The position numbers were made by a program, and so were the translations under genes. Shown here in pieces: positions 26,741-35,340 of a stretch of 64,000 nt of DNA. Every line of letters starts with the position of its first letter. Within the stretch, counting starts at the first letter, position 1. The DNA is taken from NCBI GenBank assembly GCA_963835465.1, contig CAWIFR010000006.1, forward strand, positions 248,001 through 312,000, written 5' to 3'. This DNA comes from Bog-756 sp963835465. Its GTDB lineage: Bacteria; Actinomycetota; Acidimicrobiia; Acidimicrobiales; RAAP-2. The notes beneath the pieces were generated by a model. The model did not search any database, was not told the origin of the DNA, and saw only the letters and a program-made list of their open reading frames with translations.

Positions 26741-28367
26741 GCACGCGACCCGTCCGGGCCCGGGGCCGAGGGCCGCGGCCCTGCACGACGCCATCCGCGC
26801 CACGGTGGAGCAGCGCCGCCTCGAGGGACGCTATGAGCCGGGCCTCGAAGACCGGCTCGACGCCCACGGTCGGACCATGGTCGCCGTCCGGGCCGGGCCG
26901 GGGGGCGGAAGGCCCCGGTTCGCCACCACCGGCCGGCGGGCCCGGCTGCGCCGCCTGCTGGCCCGTCGTGCCGGGCGCGACCTCTCGGCCGGGTCCGGTG
27001 GCCCCGACGGTCCCCTCAGGATCCTCTTCGTGGTGCAGCGGTACGGCGAGGAGGTGGCCGGCGGGGCCGAATTGTGCTGCCGCCAGTTCGCCACCCGGCT
27101 GGCCCAGCGCGGCCACCACGTGGAGGTGGCCACCAGCCGGGCCCGGAGCGCAGTCGACTGGGCCGATGTCTACCCACCGGGAACAGACCAACTGGCCGGG
27201 GTCACCGTGCACCGGTTCGACGGCACCGGCCCCCGTGACAATCGGGCGTTCGAGGCCAAGACCGTCGAAGTCCTGTGGAGCGGCACCCTGGTGCCGCTCC
27301 CCGAGCAGCAGGCGTGGCGGCAGCTCCAGGGGCCCGAGCTGCCCGGGCTGGTCCCGTGGCTGGCCGAGCGGGCCTCCGGATTCGACGTGTCCGTGCACTT
27401 CTCCTATCTCTACACACCGACGTGGGCCGGGCTGCCGGTGACCTCGGCGCTCGTCCCCACCCTCCTCCACGCCACCGCCCACGACGAGCCCGCCTTCTGG
27501 CTGCCGGTGTTCGACGACCTGTTCCTCCTCCCCTCCGGGTATGTCTGGTTCACCGAGGAGGAGCGTGCACTGCTGACCCGGCGCGGCGCACCCCGACGGG
27601 GAGCGGTGGTCGGCATCGGCACCGACCTCGACACCCCCGGGGACGGCGCACGGTTCCGGTCGCGGTTCGATCTCGGCGACCGGCCGTACCTGGTGTTCGT
27701 AGGGCGAGTGGAGGCAGGCAAGGGCTCCGAGGAGCTGGTGCAGTTCTTCGAGGCGTACAAGGACCGCAATCCGGGTCCCCTGGCCCTGGTGTTGGTCGGC
27801 CCGGCCGAGGAACGCCGCGCCCATCCCGACATCGTCTACACGGGGTTCGTCGACGACGGCACCCGCAGCGACGCCCTGGCCGGCGCGCTGGCCCTGGCCC
27901 AGCCGTCGTTCTTCGAGAGCTTCTCCATGGTGCTCACCGAGGCCTGGGCCCAGGGCCGCCCGGTGGTGGCCCAGGGCCGGACAGACGTCCTCGTCGGCCA
28001 GGCGCGTCGCAGCGGCGGGGGCGTCTGGTACTCGGGCTTTGCCGAGTTCGAGGCGGCGGTGGACCTGCTGGCCGGATCGCCCGGCCTGGCCGACGCCTTG
28101 GGTCAGGCCGGGCGTCGCTTCGTCGAGCGGGAGTACCGGTGGTCCACCGTCCTCGACCGGTACGAGCGGGTGCTCGCGCCAGACCGCCCGCCTCGGGGCG
28201 CGGCGCCGAGGCTGACCGCTTCCCCCCCGGCCGGGCGGGGTCGGCATGCGGGCCTTCGCCGTGGGCCCACTGGTACGTTCTCCCAGTGCTCCGAGTCGAC
28301 GGCCCCCGCCAGGATCCCGGCCCGCCGTGAGCTCCACCGCGACAGCCAGCACCGGCGCCCCCCCTGA
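26733..28367 (+). CDS. GT4-family glycosyltransferase
   Basis: The predicted protein has about 544 residues. After a basic N-terminal 90 residues comes a GT-B enzyme with ILFVVQRYGEEVAGGAELCC, the phosphate-contact segment YLVFVGRVEAGKGSEEL and the donor motif PSFFESFSMVLTEAWAQG (the E-x7-E pattern of GT4). The GTG at 26733 overlaps the previous gene by 8 nt; GTG at 26712 is an alternative. The last 50 codons are low-complexity and overlap the next gene, so the C-terminus may be shorter in reality. Confidence 0.87.
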   Translation: MAEHATRPGPGPRAAALHDAIRATVEQRRLEGRYEPGLEDRLDAHGRTMVAVRAGPGGGRPRFATTGRRARLRRLLARRAGRDLSAGSGGPDGPLRILFVVQRYGEEVAGGAELCCRQFATRLAQRGHHVEVATSRARSAVDWADVYPPGTDQLAGVTVHRFDGTGPRDNRAFEAKTVEVLWSGTLVPLPEQQAWRQLQGPELPGLVPWLAERASGFDVSVHFSYLYTPTWAGLPVTSALVPTLLHATAHDEPAFWLPVFDDLFLLPSGYVWFTEEERALLTRRGAPRRGAVVGIGTDLDTPGDGARFRSRFDLGDRPYLVFVGRVEAGKGSEELVQFFEAYKDRNPGPLALVLVGPAEERRAHPDIVYTGFVDDGTRSDALAGALALAQPSFFESFSMVLTEAWAQGRPVVAQGRTDVLVGQARRSGGGVWYSGFAEFEAAVDLLAGSPGLADALGQAGRRFVEREYRWSTVLDRYERVLAPDRPPRGAAPRLTASPPAGRGRHAGLRRGPTGTFSQCSESTAPARIPARRELHRDSQHRRPP

Positions 28368-29868
28368 GCCCGACGTGGCCCTGGCTGCTCCGATCACCGG
28401 CAATCGGGTCATCGCCACCGTGCTGGGGGTGGTGGTCTTCGCCATCGACATGATCAGCCCGAGCGGGATGACGGCAGATCCCATCCGGGCCGTGAGTGTG
28501 GCGGTCGGTCTGGTCCACTACCACTCGCTCAGCCTCGACCGCTTCCAACCCCTTCCCGATCCCGGGTACGCCGTCTCGGTTGTCAACGGCCACACCTATC
28601 CCCTGTTTCCCTGGGCCGTCTCCCTGTTCGCCGTGCCGTGGGTGGTGCTCGACGACGTGGCCCACAAGGTCGGGCTCACCGAGGGGAGCCTGGCCATGGT
28701 GCGGTCGGGACACGACTGGGGCCTCCAGGTCGTCTCGATGGCCACCGTGGTGGCCGCATCGACTGTGGTGGTGTACTTCATCGCCCTGCGGGTGCTCCGA
28801 CTGCAACCGTCGGCCCGACGCCGCCGCTGGGCGGTCGCGGTCGCCCTCACGTTCGCGCTGGCCACACCGGCCTGGTCCACGGCCAGTCGGGCCATGTGGC
28901 AGCACGGCCCGTCGATGCTGTGTGTCGCCGTCGGGTTGCTCTGCGCCCTGCGGGCCCAGTCCGGCCAGCGTGGCTGGGCCGGGCTCGGCGCCGCCTTCGC
29001 CACCAGCTATGCCATGCGCCCCACGGACTCCATCATCATCATCGTCATGGCCGCATGGGTGGTGATCGCCCAGCGCCGACACCTCCTGGCCGTGATCGCC
29101 GGTGCCGTTCCTCCCCTGGTCATTCTGGTGAGCGTCAACCTGGCCATCTACCACCAGCCCCTCAGCCCGTACTACACGGGGGGCCAGTCCTTCGACGTGT
29201 CGGGGACCATGCTCGTGGCCCTGGCCGGAAACCTGGTGAGCCCGGCCCGGGGCCTGTTCATCTTCTGTCCGCTGGTCGCACTGTCGGTGGCCGGGGTGGT
29301 GGTGCGGTGGCGGGCCGGTGAGCTGACCGCCTTCTGGAAGGCGCTGGCAGTGATTCCCGTCCTCCACTGGATCGTCATCTCGGCGTTCAAGCACTGGTGG
29401 GGGGGCGACTCGTACGGGCCGCGGTTCTTCACCGATCTGGTGCCGATCTTCGTCGTCCTGGCCCTTCCTGCCGTGGAGGTGCTGGCCCACTGGGTGGCCC
29501 CGGCGCGCCAACCCACCGGCCCCACCCCCGAAGCGTCGATCGAGGTCGACGACGGGCCCACCGTCGGAACCACCGAGGATGGTCGTCCGTCGAGGGTGCG
29601 CTGGCGACGGGTGCTGGTGGCCCTGACGGTCGTGGCCCTGGTCTGGAGCGTGGGCGTCAACGCCCAGGGGGCCATCCTGCGCTCAGCCTGGTGCTGGAAC
29701 AACGAGCCCACCGACGTCGATCTCCATCCAGCCAAGCTCTGGGACTGGAGTGACCCCCAGTTCGCTCGCGGGATCCGTACGGTGATCTGGGGGCCCGACC
29801 GCCGGTCGGAGTTCACCCGGGACGGGGTCGACCTGCTGGGCTGCCCGACCGAGCCGGTCCGGCCCTAG
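28327..29868 (+). CDS. Polytopic membrane protein, GT-C-like
   Basis: This 513-residue protein has about ten hydrophobic segments, such as VIATVLGVVVFAIDMI and SIIIIVMAAWVVIAQ. A conserved-looking motif HWWGGDSYGPRFFTDLVP lies before the C-terminal helices, as seen in actinobacterial membrane proteins resembling lipid-linked-sugar glycosyltransferases. The function is not established. I place the start at the GTG at 28327, because an in-frame ATG codon at 28246 would put a non-hydrophobic, low-complexity tail in front. Its 3' end overlaps the convergent coaA gene by 56 nt. Confidence 0.75.
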   Translation: MSSTATASTGAPPEPDVALAAPITGNRVIATVLGVVVFAIDMISPSGMTADPIRAVSVAVGLVHYHSLSLDRFQPLPDPGYAVSVVNGHTYPLFPWAVSLFAVPWVVLDDVAHKVGLTEGSLAMVRSGHDWGLQVVSMATVVAASTVVVYFIALRVLRLQPSARRRRWAVAVALTFALATPAWSTASRAMWQHGPSMLCVAVGLLCALRAQSGQRGWAGLGAAFATSYAMRPTDSIIIIVMAAWVVIAQRRHLLAVIAGAVPPLVILVSVNLAIYHQPLSPYYTGGQSFDVSGTMLVALAGNLVSPARGLFIFCPLVALSVAGVVVRWRAGELTAFWKALAVIPVLHWIVISAFKHWWGGDSYGPRFFTDLVPIFVVLALPAVEVLAHWVAPARQPTGPTPEASIEVDDGPTVGTTEDGRPSRVRWRRVLVALTVVALVWSVGVNAQGAILRSAWCWNNEPTDVDLHPAKLWDWSDPQFARGIRTVIWGPDRRSEFTRDGVDLLGCPTEPVRP

Positions 29869-30808
29869 CCGGACCCTGGCCCCGCCGTCGCACGAGCACG
29901 CGGCGCACGCGATGGTCGTCGCCCTTCTCCAGGATCACGTCGGCACGTGCCCGGGTCGGAGCCACGTGATCCCGGAGGTTGACCAGGTTGATCTCCGACC
30001 ACGACGACGCCGCCACCTGACGGGCCTCGGCGTCGGAGATCGAGGTGAACCACGCCAGGAAGTCGCTGGACTCGGCGGCGTCCCCGTTGCGAAGGGCCAT
30101 CAGGCGCTCGGTGTGCCAGGCGGCCACCGACTGCTCATCGGCATCGACATAGACGGCCAGGTCCACCCGGCCTTCGAGCCCCCGCTCCCCCGGACCCGAA
30201 CCGCCCTGCAGCACGGTCAGCCCCTCCACCACCAACAGGTCGGGGCGCCGGATCCGCTGCACCTCCCCGGGCACGATGTCGTAGGCGCGGTGCGAGTAGA
30301 CCGGAACCGCCACCTCGGCTCGACCGGATCGGATGGCGTCGAGGGCGGCCACCAGCGCGTCCTGGTCATAGGTCTCGGGAAAGCCCTTGCGGTCGATGAG
30401 CCCCCGCTGCTCGAGTACCACGTTGGGATAGAGGAAGCCGTCGGTGGTGAGCAGGTCGACCGCAGGGCGGCCCGGACCACGGCGCAACAGCCCCGTGAGA
30501 ACCCGGGCGGTGGTGGTCTTGCCCGCCGCCACACTGCCGGTGATGCCGATGATCGTCGTGGTCGGCTGTCGACGGCCAGGAGGGTTCGGATGGAGACCAT
30601 CCCGGTCCCCGCCGGCCCGAGCCACCAGCCACCGGGCCAAGGGGAGGTAGATGTGGAGCACTTCCCCGGGATCGACCGCCTCCCCCTGGGCCACCTCGCC
30701 GGCCACCGCCTCTGCCTCGGGACCGAGGCGGTCGAGGTGGTCATAGTCGATCCACCGGTCCCGGGGATAGACGTCGTAGTCACCGTCCTGGACCGTGCGT
30801 TCCGACAT
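29813..30808 (-). CDS. coaA: Pantothenate kinase, type I (CoaA)
   Basis: This 331-residue cytoplasmic enzyme phosphorylates pantothenate, the first and controlling step of coenzyme A synthesis. It has the N-terminal RDRW motif, Walker A GSVAAGKTT (residues 91-99), the family segments LLTTDGFLYPN, RKGFPETYD and VPVYSHRAYDIVP, and VEGLTVLQ. The C-terminus (WSEINLVNLRDHVAPTR) is typical, but about 20 extra low-complexity residues follow. The ATG overlaps the upstream membrane-protein stop as TGATG, so they are cotranscribed, an odd pairing for coaA. Confidence 0.94.
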   Translation of the reverse strand: MSERTVQDGDYDVYPRDRWIDYDHLDRLGPEAEAVAGEVAQGEAVDPGEVLHIYLPLARWLVARAGGDRDGLHPNPPGRRQPTTTIIGITGSVAAGKTTTARVLTGLLRRGPGRPAVDLLTTDGFLYPNVVLEQRGLIDRKGFPETYDQDALVAALDAIRSGRAEVAVPVYSHRAYDIVPGEVQRIRRPDLLVVEGLTVLQGGSGPGERGLEGRVDLAVYVDADEQSVAAWHTERLMALRNGDAAESSDFLAWFTSISDAEARQVAASSWSEINLVNLRDHVAPTRARADVILEKGDDHRVRRVLVRRRGQGPARAGPARSGSPAGRPRPG

Positions 30809-32202
30809 CACACGGCGACCTTCCTTCGTGGCGTGGAGTGGGCGCCCGAGCCACCCCACCACCGCGCGGCGACGCCCGCCAGCCACTGGGCCGCGAGGAC
30901 GAGGGCCGGAGCGGCCAGCACCACCAGGCACACCTCGGCTGGGGCACGGAAGCGCACCGACCCGTAGAACAGGGCGCTGACGACTGTGACCACGCCCAGC
31001 GGCACCAACAGGAACCACTGCCGGATCCGTCGACGGGCCAGGACCACCACGCCGGCCAAGGCGAAGGGCAGGGTGAGGTAGTAGACGATGAGGCCGGCGC
31101 GCGCCGCCGGAACGGGCCGACCCTCGTTGGCGTCCACGTTGACCATCTGGATGGGCTGGTAGAAGTCCCACAGTCGGCCCACCCGGGCGAGGACGACCAC
31201 CGGCAACCGGCCGGCATGGTGCTCGGCGTACTTGAGGGCGGCATGCACGTAGCTCGACGAGGCCACCGACTCGTCCGGGTCGGGGTGGGGGCTGGTGCAG
31301 TTGATGTGCCAGGTACCCAGTCCCTGCCCCGAATAGGCCGAGGCGCAGTTGGCGCCGATCAACGCCAGCCCGTCACCGGTCGAGAGGTAGGTGTGGTCCT
31401 TGAAGGTGGCGAGGTTCCGCCCCACCCAGGGGGCCAGGACCACCACCACGGTGAGCAGCCCCACCGCGGCGAGCCCGAACCTGCGCTTCAGCGGGACCTG
31501 TCGGGCAGCCAGGGCCGCCGGCACCAGTAGGGTCGGGACGAACAACAAGAGCTCGGCCCGAGTCAGCGCCTCGGCCCCGCAGGCCAGACCGAGTAGGACG
31601 GCACCGGTCACCGTGGGCCGCCGCAGCAAGCTGACCACGCCCAGCAGGATGAGGGCCATCAGCAGCATGGCCGGCGTCTCGGACATCAGGATGCCGTTGG
31701 GTATCCAGAAGTTCGGGGCCAGGGCGGCGAGGCCGGCGGCCGTCAGCCCCACCCACGGCCCGGCCACCGCCCGACCCAACAGCCCGACGCACAGCACCAC
31801 GCCGGTGCCCAGCACCGCCATGGTCATGCGCTGGAGCCCGGTGCCCGGATGGGCGCCGAAGGGCAGGGTCACCCCACCGAGGACCAGCGAGGTGAGCGGG
31901 GGGTGGGCGGCACTCGGGGTGGTGCCGAACGGGGTCCGGAAGAACTGCCCCTGGGCCAGGCCGTTGCCGGTGACGCCGTACCACAGGGCGTCATAGATCT
32001 TGCTGTTCTCCTTGATCGTGACCAGCAACACGTACCCCACCCGGAAGGCCAACGCGCCCAACGTGATGGCCGCCAGGGCCACCGAGAACGTCCGGGGGCG
32101 CATCGACCCACCCACCTCGGCGGTGGAGGCTCCTGCCGGTCCGGCATCGGGGGCGCGGGCCTCGGTGGCATCACGCTCCACGGGGACCTCGACGCTGCTC
32201 AT
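30808..32202 (-). CDS. Membrane glycosyltransferase of the PMT/ArnT (GT39/GT-C) type
   Basis: This 464-residue protein has about ten membrane helices. After a charged N-terminal 35 residues comes the first helix (VALAAITLGALAFRVGYVLL) and then an extracytoplasmic loop with DALWYGVTGNGLAQG, a position where GT-C enzymes carry acidic catalytic residues. A large loop follows with GANCASAYSGQGLGTWHINC, whose cysteines may form a disulfide. It probably uses a polyprenyl-phosphate sugar on the outer face. It lies just upstream of coaA and beside the glycosyltransferase cluster. Confidence 0.82.
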   Translation of the reverse strand: MSSVEVPVERDATEARAPDAGPAGASTAEVGGSMRPRTFSVALAAITLGALAFRVGYVLLVTIKENSKIYDALWYGVTGNGLAQGQFFRTPFGTTPSAAHPPLTSLVLGGVTLPFGAHPGTGLQRMTMAVLGTGVVLCVGLLGRAVAGPWVGLTAAGLAALAPNFWIPNGILMSETPAMLLMALILLGVVSLLRRPTVTGAVLLGLACGAEALTRAELLLFVPTLLVPAALAARQVPLKRRFGLAAVGLLTVVVVLAPWVGRNLATFKDHTYLSTGDGLALIGANCASAYSGQGLGTWHINCTSPHPDPDESVASSSYVHAALKYAEHHAGRLPVVVLARVGRLWDFYQPIQMVNVDANEGRPVPAARAGLIVYYLTLPFALAGVVVLARRRIRQWFLLVPLGVVTVVSALFYGSVRFRAPAEVCLVVLAAPALVLAAQWLAGVAARWWGGSGAHSTPRRKVAV

Positions 32203-32386
32203 CGGGGAGCCGGGACCAGGATCGTCCCACCTCGCGCCCTCGGGCTCACCGGGACCGGGGGAGGGTGGCCACGGCCGGATGGCCGATGAACATCATGGCG
32301 GCAGCGTACGCCACGACGGGTCGATCCAGGTAGAAGGGGTGGGGCAGCCCGGGCACCCTCCCGGCCGGTTGGGGCAGGATGAGCGC

Positions 32387-33334
32387 ATGGCCCACGACCA
32401 CCGATTCCGATTCGCCGCGCAGCTCAGCACCACGCCGCAGGGCACAGCCCGATCCTGGGCCGACCAGGCCCGACGGGCCGAAGACCTCGGCTACTCCGCG
32501 CTCTTGATGCCCGACCACTTCGGCGACCAGCTGGCCCCGGTCCCGGCCCTGGCCGCGGTGGCCGGCGCCACCTCGACGCTGCGACTGGGCTCGTTGGTGT
32601 TCGGCAACGACTATCGCCACCCGGTGGTGCTGGCCAAGGAGGCCGCTACCCTCGACGTCCTCAGCGACGGGCGTTTCGAGCTCAGCCTGGGGGCGGGATG
32701 GATGCGTACCGACTACGAAGAGGCCGGAATCGCCTACGACACGCCCAGGGTGCGGGTCGAGCGGTTCGAGGAGTCGGTGCAGGTGATCCAGGGGCTGCTC
32801 CGCACCGACGGACCCTTCTCCTTCGACGGCGCCTACTACCAGGTCGCCGAGCACAGCCTGCGGCCCCGACCCGTGCAGCAGCCCGGGCCACCCCTGATCC
32901 TCGGGGGCGGGGGCAAGCGGGTGCTCTCCTTTGCCGCCCGGCACGCCGACATCGTCAGCATCAACGTCAACCTGCGGGAGGGCACGGGCGGACCCGAGAC
33001 GGCACCCAACGCCTCCCCCGAACGAACCCGGGAGAAGGTGGGCTGGGTCCGCGAGGCCGCCGGCGACCGCTTCGAGGACCTTGAGCTCAACGCCCTGATC
33101 GGCTTCGTGATGATCACCGACGAGGCGTCCGGTATGGCCGAGGCCATGGCCCCCCACTTCGGCATCAGTCCCGATGACGCCCTCCACATCCCGCTGGCCC
33201 TTCTGGGCACGCTGGACGAGATGGCCGAGGAGCTGGAGTGGCGTCGCCGGGAGTATGGGATCTCCTACTGGTCCATCGAGGCAGACAGCTGGGAGGCCCT
33301 CGGCCCGTTGGTCACCAAACTGACCGGCACCTGA
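32387..33334 (+). CDS. LLM-class F420-dependent oxidoreductase
   Basis: This 315-residue luciferase-like TIM-barrel enzyme resembles the MSMEG_2516/TIGR03621-type F420 proteins, with FAAQLSTTPQG, SALLMPDHFGDQLAP, LGSLVFGNDYRHPVVLAKEAA and GRFELSLGAGWMRTDY. It would catalyse F420H2- or F420-dependent redox chemistry. The substrate is unknown. The ATG at 32387 gives the family-like N-terminus; the frame extends upstream without signs of coding. It is divergent from the membrane glycosyltransferase gene. Confidence 0.9.
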   Translation: MAHDHRFRFAAQLSTTPQGTARSWADQARRAEDLGYSALLMPDHFGDQLAPVPALAAVAGATSTLRLGSLVFGNDYRHPVVLAKEAATLDVLSDGRFELSLGAGWMRTDYEEAGIAYDTPRVRVERFEESVQVIQGLLRTDGPFSFDGAYYQVAEHSLRPRPVQQPGPPLILGGGGKRVLSFAARHADIVSINVNLREGTGGPETAPNASPERTREKVGWVREAAGDRFEDLELNALIGFVMITDEASGMAEAMAPHFGISPDDALHIPLALLGTLDEMAEELEWRRREYGISYWSIEADSWEALGPLVTKLTGT

Positions 33335-33436
33335 GCACCGAGGCGGTCGGTCAGGAGCCGTAGTCGGTGTGCAGGTCACGAGCCGTGGCGGTCGGCTGGG
33401 ATTCGGGCGCGCCGCACCGGCCCGGGCCGTCGACGG

Positions 33437-34402
33437 TCAAGGGGCGTCAGTGGGCAGGCGGTCTCGCCAGGGCGAGAGGTCCATCCTCGGGTAGCGCACC
33501 GCGAGCTGGGCCAGCAGCTCGTCACTCCAGATCGGGTGCCCCGGAGGCGGGAATCCGAACAGGGCCAGCGCCCGGGGCGTGGACCGCTCCGCGAAGCGCA
33601 CCCACTCGGGACTGGAGGAACTGGGTTGGGCCTGGTCGTAGGCGATCCAGTCCTGTGCTGCCCGTTTGAAGGCCAGGGCCAGGACGAACCGGGCCGTCAG
33701 GTCCGAGTCGAACGGGGCACCCCGGTGGAACACGTCGGACCGATACGCCAGATAGGACCCCCTGACCCCGCTGGCCCTCACCTCCGCACGGTAGACCTCC
33801 GGGTGGGTGTCGGGCATGACCACCGGCGTGGACTCACCGAGGGGGGCGGAGTCCCGTGCCGAGACCATCCGGGTGGGACTGTCGTCCGGCGCCACGTCCG
33901 ACAGGTAGAGGAAGCCTTCGAGGTTCCACCACGGTGGCGTGGCCACCGCCGGCAACCACGAATGGTTCCGGTCGATGTGCATGGGCTGCTCGTAGTTGGT
34001 CAGTCCCGAGTACTTGGCGCTGGCATGGGCCTGGTACAGGCGGATGTCGGGCTCCCCCAGAGCCCGCTCGGCGAAGTCGACGATGGACGGGTGCACGCAG
34101 AGCCGGTTGAGGGCCCCGTCACCGCGGAACGGGAATGCGGCCGCCCACCGGTGCTGCTCCGGGCGGAAGCCCGGGCCATCGTCGGGCCAGGAGAACTGCT
34201 CCACCGGATCAGCCTTCGATCCCCGCCAGGCCCGGGTCACCCCCTCGGGGTCGGCGTGGTACTCCTCCGGGGTCGGGAACGCCCGGTGGAGATCCCCGGC
34301 CGCGGCATCGATGTCGTCGGTGCCGACCAGACCGTCCAAAAGCACCCATCCATGCTCCCGCCAGGTGTCCACCTCGGCGTCGGTGGCCAGCCGTCCGCTC
34401 AC
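33437..34402 (-). CDS. Phytanoyl-CoA dioxygenase (PhyH) family protein
   Basis: This 321-residue Fe(II)/2-oxoglutarate oxygenase has the HxD iron motif in QPMHIDRNHSW and the distal His in SDVFHRGAPFD. The 2-oxoglutarate arginine is probably the one in LTARFVLAL. PhyH-like enzymes hydroxylate diverse small molecules; the substrate here is unknown. The GTG start overlaps the stop of the upstream small membrane-protein gene as GTGA, so the two form an operon. Confidence 0.9.
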   Translation of the reverse strand: MSGRLATDAEVDTWREHGWVLLDGLVGTDDIDAAAGDLHRAFPTPEEYHADPEGVTRAWRGSKADPVEQFSWPDDGPGFRPEQHRWAAAFPFRGDGALNRLCVHPSIVDFAERALGEPDIRLYQAHASAKYSGLTNYEQPMHIDRNHSWLPAVATPPWWNLEGFLYLSDVAPDDSPTRMVSARDSAPLGESTPVVMPDTHPEVYRAEVRASGVRGSYLAYRSDVFHRGAPFDSDLTARFVLALAFKRAAQDWIAYDQAQPSSSSPEWVRFAERSTPRALALFGFPPPGHPIWSDELLAQLAVRYPRMDLSPWRDRLPTDAP

Positions 34403-34806
34403 CCGATTGGTCTCCCGTCACCGGTTGCAACCGACCGGGCCCGGAGCTCACCGAGCGCCAGACCGTCGGCGACCGCGAACACCAGCGCGGCGCCGGCCGC
34501 GCCCACCGCCTCGATCCGACCGATGGACGGAGCGGCCGCCACGCTGGCCAACACGTCGAGGGAGTCGCTGGCCAGTCCCACCGAGGTCCACCGACGGAGG
34601 TCATCGTCGCCCCCCCGGCGGGAGGCCACGACCGTGCCCGCCCCGAGGACCAGATCGCGAATCCCGATGGTGCGCATCAACAGAACGGCCACCGGGGTGG
34701 GCGCCTCCCTGCCGGACAGCCGGAGAAAGGCGCCGGGGGCGAGCAGGAGGCCAGCCCCCACCGCGGCCCGCGCCCAACCCATGCGCTCCCCCTTGGTGAC
34801 GGCCAC
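34399..34806 (-). CDS. Small membrane protein (DUF4267-like)
   Basis: This 135-residue protein has about four short hydrophobic helices and the segment MRTIGIRDLVLGAGTVVA. It resembles small actinobacterial membrane proteins of the DUF4267 kind, whose role is unknown. It overlaps the PhyH gene start, pointing to coupled translation. Confidence 0.72.
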   Translation of the reverse strand: MAVTKGERMGWARAAVGAGLLLAPGAFLRLSGREAPTPVAVLLMRTIGIRDLVLGAGTVVASRRGGDDDLRRWTSVGLASDSLDVLASVAAAPSIGRIEAVGAAGAALVFAVADGLALGELRARSVATGDGRPIG

Positions 34807-35340
34807 CGGATCAATCTACCCATCCCCCGCTCCCGGACGGGGAGCACTGGGCACCCAGCGGAGACGCCGGAATGGGAACACGGACAGCGCATCACTGCTA
34901 CCGCACTGAGTGGTTGGGCCAGCACGTTGGGTGGGTTATTTACCCTTTGCCAAAAGATAGCCGGGTGACCTATTGCGAACCCGAAAGGTGTGCCATAGTT
35001 TCGAATTGACGGCAACAAGGGGCAGTAGTTAGCGGGCAGGGGTGCAGTAGTGGGGCAAGGGGCATCGAGGTCGAACCCATCGAGCATGGGGTATCTGGGG
35101 GGCAGTGGGGATCGTTCCCACCCTGTCACCACCGGGTATCACCGCCCGATCACGGGCTCGGTCGACTCGTCTGAGGGCCGGGGTCAGCTGATCCATCCGG
35201 TCGGCGGCGCGCCTTCACTCACGACCGGCCACTGACCTCCACCAACTGCAGTCCCCCGTAGTCGTCGGGATTTCCGCAAAACCATCATCAACATTGGCAG
35301 GGGTGTCCTCGATGGATGCTCGGTCCGAATAGGAGTATCC
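34807..35340 (+). other. Long leader/intergenic region upstream of the GYW-repeat surface protein
   Basis: This 534-bp stretch contains no convincing gene and is less GC-rich than its surroundings near 34920-35020. A plausible promoter lies at 34973-35001, giving a leader of about 330 nt before the ATG at 35341. Short G-rich repeats (GGGGCA-type) occur at 35020-35075. No known riboswitch core was recognised. Confidence 0.5.
34973..35001 (+). promoter_or_regulatory. Candidate sigma-70-type promoter
   Basis: TTGCGA and TAGTTT are separated by 17 bp in the least GC-rich part of the region, oriented toward the surface-protein gene. The elements are moderately close to consensus; this is a pattern match only. 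Confidence 0.35.

Noticed and set aside
26163..28484. A 770-codon antisense frame across the glycosyltransferase genes
   Set aside because: The composition (Gly/Arg/Pro-rich, no domain) is that of a high-GC shadow of the well-supported plus-strand genes.
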